From positions 51,310,087 through 51,374,086 of the forward strand of contig NC_089763.1 of the NCBI RefSeq assembly GCF_040412425.1: a stretch of DNA of 64,000 nt. The letters run 5' to 3'. Positions 58,450-64,000 of this stretch are shown here, in pieces. Position 1 is the stretch's first letter. Every line of letters starts with the position of its first letter. Below the pieces are notes generated by a model. That model saw only the letters and a program-made list of their open reading frames with translations, was not told where the DNA came from and did not search any database. A program made the translations under genes and the position numbers. The DNA comes from Macrobrachium rosenbergii. Lineage: Eukaryota > Arthropoda > Malacostraca > Decapoda > Palaemonidae.

Positions 58450-59571
58450 GCATTAACTTTCCTTTAGAGCAACTTTTACTTTCTCAAGTTCTTGTTCACC
58501 CTCTCTCATCTATCTTTGCTACTTGCCGTCTGTTTCTTCCTTGCGGTCTTCTTACCACTCATCCCTCATTTCCCTATCCCAGGAATTTGCGTTGTTATTC
58601 CTTCTATACAACACTCCTATAACAACAAACACTAACTGCTGACAACATGACCTCATCTTCAAATTTTACGATTTCCTCGCCTACTCATCAACTGTCGATT
58701 TTTTTTTTTTCATTTTCTCCTTATATGCTCTTTTCACTTTTGTTTTTTTTTTTTCTCATCAGATTCGCTGGTCTTATTTACATTTCCAGGTACATTTTCA
58801 CCCCTTCCCCTCTAAACTAAACATACATATACTCACTCTTTCCTCGCTTTAATAAAGATCAAATAATCACCAGCACCCCTTTTTTCACAACTTTTCACCA
58901 GTGCATTCATTAGCTGGCCTTTCCTTCTGCTCTACACTAAAGCATAACTAGTAAACTTCTCCACACCTTTTTCTGCTTGCCCAAAATACTTGAAAATTAA
59001 TACTGTTCTTTGGAAACCATGTATTTCCATCAATGAAGCCCCTTCCCAAACACATTTCCACCAACTCTTTTCATTCTCATTTACTCAAGGAATCCCATTA
59101 TTACCAACAACATGTTTATGTCACCTGACCTAGCATCGAAGCAACCTAGTTCAACCCACCCACAGCCCCCCCTAACACCTTCATATTTTGCAAAACCCAA
59201 CCAAGCACGATTCAGATTCTGAAAAACACTCTCTAACTCTTAATTCTTTTCCATTCCTTGACCATACTATCCATACACTTTTTCTCCTACCACACTCAAA
59301 TCTTACCTATGTAAATCAAAAACGTTTGTGTTCACATCATCCATCAGCATAATCTTCTAGACACTAAAAGCACTACCCTTCCGTATCTCTACACCTTTCA
59401 GCTACCCAAGACACTATCTCTCTTTGTCCTTCCCAGTCTCACAGACAATGGCCGTTCAAATTTCCCACGCCATAACATACAGCTTTCTTTCCTTGAACAA
59501 AACAACTATCAGACATTTATCTTCAGCACCACAATCCTTGTTCATTCATATTCACACCGACTGTATATACA
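58341..59571. other. Pyrimidine-rich non-coding stretch
   Basis: (CT)n at 58385-58446, then pyrimidine-rich sequence that may be the upstream continuation of the minus-strand LINE. No motif could be recognised. Confidence 0.35.
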
Positions 59572-59672
59572 TACATACATACAAACAGTACACACACAAA
59601 CACACACACATACACATATACTTTATATGTGTATGAATGTATGTATGCGTGTGTGTGTGTGTGTGTGTGTGT
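59572..59672. repeat. ACAT/AC and (GT)n microsatellites
   Basis: Imperfect ACAT and AC units to about 59640, then (GT)n at 59649-59672. Confidence 0.88.
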
Positions 59673-59831
59673 AAAGGAAAATGTCTGTATAGCCTAAATG
59701 AATCACAAAGCGAACGGAAGAGCAATGCATAACTTTCTTCCTTTCTCCTTTGCTTCACTTACACGGGCATTTCCCTTCTTCACTGCGCCTTTTTTTGTTT
59801 CTGACACGCACGTGTGTGTACACATTTTATA

Positions 59832-59832
59832 C

Positions 59833-59928
<96 letters not shown>
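59832..59928. repeat. (AT)n microsatellite
   Basis: Pure AT run. Confidence 0.97.
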
Positions 59929-59930
<2 letters not shown>

Positions 59931-60207
59931 GGTATATGAATTTAAAAAATGAGTTACTTATTCATCGCTATGGAATAAACTGTCATCTAATTTTGTCACT
60001 TACAAACTTAGAATATATACATACTTACTTCATAATCATCACTGCTTAGAATTCAGTGATATTCTCGTCTATGCAACTTCTATAACGTATGATTACCGCT
60101 GACTCAACACGATCAGGATGTGGTAATTCTGAGCTTTGTGGTACGGCTTGAGGACAACTCCGAAGCCATAAAGCAAAAAGGCTATAACAAGGTTCTCCAC
60201 TTTATGT

Positions 60208-60272
60208 ATGCATGTAATATATATGTATGTATATATATACATACATATATATGTACTGTATACATATATATG

Positions 60273-60330
<58 letters not shown>

Positions 60331-60331
60331 G

Positions 60332-60422
<91 letters not shown>

Positions 60423-60434
60423 TATATATATATG
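60208..60434. repeat. Compound (AT)n/(ATGT)n microsatellite
   Basis: Long AT runs with ATGT and ATAC steps. The 280 bp before it (59929-60207) hold nothing recognisable. Confidence 0.94.
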
Positions 60435-61838
<1,404 letters not shown>

Positions 61839-62110
61839 TATTTCTATTACGGGAACAGGAATAACGTGATATAAAATATAAACAGAGTATATTTCCACGA
61901 GGAAGGAAAACAACAAAGTGTAACATCTTTCGCATTTAATCTAGCCTACAGCATTGTCAGGCAAACTACATTCAATGTAACGAACGATTACAAAGAACAC
62001 TCCGTTTTACAAACAAAAATTAAGATTTAAGGATATGGCCATTTTCATCCAAACAAAAGCCTTTACATTAATTCTGAGGTAGAGTAAAAGCGAAATTATA
62101 GTGTTCATAC
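61839..62110 (-). mobile_element. Penelope-like element terminal fragment (probable)
   Basis: The minus strand shows a hammerhead-like core (61928-61960) followed by about 90 bp and then the (AT)n(GT)n tract. This is the same core-to-microsatellite arrangement as at 7231-7690 and in the 18-kb pair, although the sequence belongs to a different family. No coding domain is present. The outer limit is a guess. Confidence 0.4.
61928..61960 (-). ncRNA. Degenerate hammerhead-like core
   Basis: The minus strand has CTGACAA (61954-61960) and, 22 bases later, GAAA (61928-61931) preceded by GC that can pair with GC after the first box. The first box departs from CUGANGA at one conserved position (G to A), so activity is doubtful. 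Confidence 0.3.
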
Positions 62111-62114
62111 ACAC

Positions 62115-62232
62115 ACTCTCTCTCTCTCTCTCTCTCTAATATATATATATATATATATACTGTATATATATAAAATGTAATATACATAGCCTATATATGT
62201 ATATATATACATACATATATATTGTATGTATG

Positions 62233-62304
<72 letters not shown>

Positions 62305-62310
62305 ATATAT
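62115..62310. repeat. (CT)n and compound (AT)n microsatellite
   Basis: Short CT run 62115-62137, then AT runs with ATGT and ATAC steps up to the inverted repeat. Confidence 0.93.
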
Positions 62311-62457
62311 ATATGACTATTTATCATCACATCACCGTGATTCATATACAATCAGAAAGCTACAAACGTCCTTTAATATCCAATTCGCTCTACCTCGGAA
62401 ATAATATGTTTTTCATATATGTTACCGAAGGGGAATTTTTTAGTTGATAATAAGTCC

Positions 62458-62535
62458 ACCGTCCCATGGGGTCAAACCAGCGACGGACGAGGACTCAGGA
62501 CTACAGGGACGCACTAACCCATTCGGCCACAAGAG
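62458..62535 (-). mobile_element. tRNA-derived SINE head, left arm
   Basis: On the minus strand, A-box TGGCCGAATGGGTTAG (62529-62514) and B-box GGTTTGACCCC (62478-62468) are about 40 bp apart, like a type II tRNA head (Leu/Ser style). Confidence 0.65.
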
Positions 62536-62689
62536 AGGTTATAAGTGAATATCGCCTCCCATCAACTCACCCGTCGAACTCAGGTGTTTTGCATTTCCGA
62601 GGTAGAGCGAATTGGATATTAAAGGACGTTTGTAGCTTCCTGATTGTATATGAATCACGGTGATGTGATAAATAGTCATAATATGGGTC

Positions 62690-62760
62690 GAACCAGCGAC
62701 GGACGACGTTATAAGCGACAAACGCACTACATGGTCAACATGGCAGAGGTGGGTGGATAT
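62690..62760 (-). mobile_element. Partial tRNA-like SINE head in the loop
   Basis: The minus strand shows TTGACCATGTAGTGCG followed by TCCGTCGCTGGTTCGACCC. This is a third, differing head that shares the B-box end with its neighbours. Confidence 0.45.
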
Positions 62761-62829
62761 CGTCTCCAAATGCAAAACACCTGAGTTCGACGGGTGAGTT
62801 GATGGGAGGCGATATTCACTTATAACCTC

Positions 62830-62905
62830 TCTTGTGGCCGAATGGGTTAGTGCGTCTCTGTAGTCCTGAGTCCTCGTCCGTCGCTGGTTCGACCCCACAG
62901 GACGG
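62830..62905 (+). mobile_element. tRNA-derived SINE head, right arm
   Basis: A-box TGGCCGAATGGG (62835-62846) and B-box GGTTCGACCCC (62886-62896, a perfect consensus) on the plus strand. It mirrors the left-arm head. Confidence 0.7.
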
Positions 62906-63011
62906 TGGACTTATTATCAACTAAAAAATTCCCCTTTGGTAACATATATGAAAAACATATTATTTCCGAGGTAGAGCCAATTGGATATTAAAAGACGTTT
63001 GTAGCTTTCTG

Positions 63012-63014
<3 letters not shown>

Positions 63015-63071
<57 letters not shown>
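63015..63071. repeat. (AT)n microsatellite
   Basis: AT run at the right edge of the inverted repeat. The sequence from 63072 to about 63229 is unique and non-coding. Confidence 0.95.
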
Positions 63072-63075
<4 letters not shown>

Positions 63076-63229
63076 GTATTGTATACATATATAGCATAAA
63101 TACTGTATTTAATAAAGAAAACTCAAAACAACATAACTTAATCTTGCAACATTTTTGGCAGGAAAAATGTATTAATATACCTCTATCTACATATCTATAG
63201 ATATCTATCAGTCTTTCTACATATACGTA

Positions 63230-63390
63230 TATAATGCAATTGTATTTTTTTCTGCCATAAAACCTCTTTCCAATTTTAGTGGGATTATGTTTTTAGCCCT
63301 ATGCCCTTTTTTTGCCATATTAATGCTGCAATCGAACCGTGAACCTTGAAAATGTGAGCATAGTGGTATACTAAACTAAGCCTCCACTAA
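63230..63390 (-). mobile_element. Possible tRNA-derived SINE
   Basis: The minus strand has an A-box-like GCTTAGTTTAGTAT and a B-box GGTTCGATTGC about 40 bp apart, followed by a short A- and G-rich body. Only the promoter boxes support the call. Confidence 0.4.
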
Positions 63391-63499
63391 CAGAGGTGAC
63401 TCTTGAAGGACAGAAAGATAATCAAAGGCATAGTCATCCTGCTGAATTAATTTCCTCAGAATCCCAGTACAATAAACTTCTACCACACCAGCTACTTCA

Positions 63500-63710
63500 T
63501 ATACAGTACCTACTTTTCAAAACTGTATCACTTGAATACCTTCAGTAGCCCTATGCACTCAATAGCTTCTTGGGTTTTTTAGGGTCCCTCTGTTCAAACA
63601 GGTTCTGAAGTTTCTCTTCAGTATCACCAATCAACACTTCATCCTCTGTAAACATCAATTATTCCTCTCGTAACGTTATGGACCCTTGTTATCCAACGAC
63701 TTTTTCAGTT
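63500..63710 (-). pseudogene. LINE reverse transcriptase scrap
   Basis: The minus-strand frame includes LMFTEDEVLIGDTEEKLQNL, matching the region around the catalytic FADD/YADD box of RTE-like reverse transcriptases with the second box residue damaged (TED for ADD). Stops follow within 15 codons. Confidence 0.45.
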
Positions 63711-64000
63711 ACTTCTATTCTGTCTCTGACGTCTGTCCCTCTATCTATTGGTGTATGCATGTGCGCGTGCATGTGAGTATACAACATAGCCTAAATACCA
63801 ACAAAGCATCACTTTCAACTTCTGTAAGGGTGTTTTAATCAGTCAATCCCATTAAGGATTCCCATTACCTACCTGCATCTTTTAAAACTCTTTTAATCTC
63901 TTGTATTTAGCCTAAATTTATTGGCAGAAATTGATATACCGAATATGCGCTCCTGTGGTTACCGTTTGCATCTGCTGAGGTAAGAATGTTTAAATAAGAA
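63711..64000. other. Non-coding stretch to window end
   Basis: Nothing recognised. It may contain more of the minus-strand LINE. Confidence 0.35.

Larger units (their letters stand above)
62312..63016. repeat. Complex inverted repeat containing two opposed SINE heads
   Basis: Unit A (62312-62402, 91 bp) recurs inverted at 62593-62680 with about two differences, including a 3-bp deletion. A larger inverted repeat pairs about 62349-62596 with 62768-63016 (about 250 bp arms, 171-bp loop). Each large arm holds a copy of A's inner part, a spacer with TTTTTCATATATGTTACC, and a tRNA-like SINE head. (AT)n flanks both outer ends. Identical N-terminal 44-codon frames on opposite strands (from 62466 plus and 62898 minus) are by-products of the symmetry, not genes. 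Confidence 0.88.

Noticed and set aside
62466..62898. Two opposed open frames with identical first 44 residues
   Set aside because: The identity is produced by the inverted repeat holding SINE heads. The sequence is tRNA-like, not coding.

Overview
This is a eukaryotic, animal-type, repeat-dominated window. I see no intact host protein-coding gene, rRNA gene or functional tRNA gene. Roughly 5-6 kb by hand count is simple repeat, mostly (AT)n, (GA/CT)n, (AC/GT)n and (AAT)n. The rest is AT-rich non-coding DNA interrupted by retroelement remains. The density of dinucleotide repeats, the repeat types (tRNA-headed SINEs, LINE reverse-transcriptase tails, Penelope-like ends) and several repeat sequences familiar from shrimp and prawn DNA suggest a decapod crustacean. 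That assignment is inference from memory, not from a search.

The centrepiece is a Ty3/gypsy-type LTR retrotransposon on the minus strand, about 27757-36959, inserted in an (AT)n tract. Reading in its own direction it has: a 5' LTR (35783-36959); a tRNA primer-binding site whose core is tandemly duplicated; a leader with two GTAAGT splice-donor motifs; an intact gag with two zinc knuckles; a pol broken by several frameshifts (protease DSG, reverse transcriptase YMDD, RNase H, integrase HHCC/DDE and a C-terminal GPF module); a broken third ORF encoding an Env-like membrane protein; and a 3' LTR (27757-28946). The two LTRs differ by only about five transitions plus indels, so the copy is young, yet pol and env carry many frame breaks.

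Around it lie degraded LINE reverse-transcriptase remnants (2945-3462, 7691-8740 minus, 12357-13890 minus, 39440-39965, 45836-46040, 57585-58340 minus, 63500-63710 minus) and tRNA-derived SINEs (39056-39295, 51516-52002, 53863-54180, the inverted pair in 62312-63016, and weaker ones near 63340 and 48450). There are also dispersed repeats that share a palindromic 3' tail (4282-4577 and 46030-46395) and a solo-LTR-like block (54253-56003) with clustered CRE-like and heat-shock-like motifs.

The most interesting layer is a set of Penelope-like terminal sequences with hammerhead-ribozyme-like cores (7317-7343 minus; an inverted pair at 18151-18177 minus and 18407-18433 plus; a weaker one at 61928-61960 minus). 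Nearly all of these, and many other transposon edges here, abut dinucleotide microsatellites. This suggests that (TA)n tracts are preferred landing sites or are created by insertion. A complex inverted repeat at 62312-63016 can form two alternative long hairpins around SINE heads.
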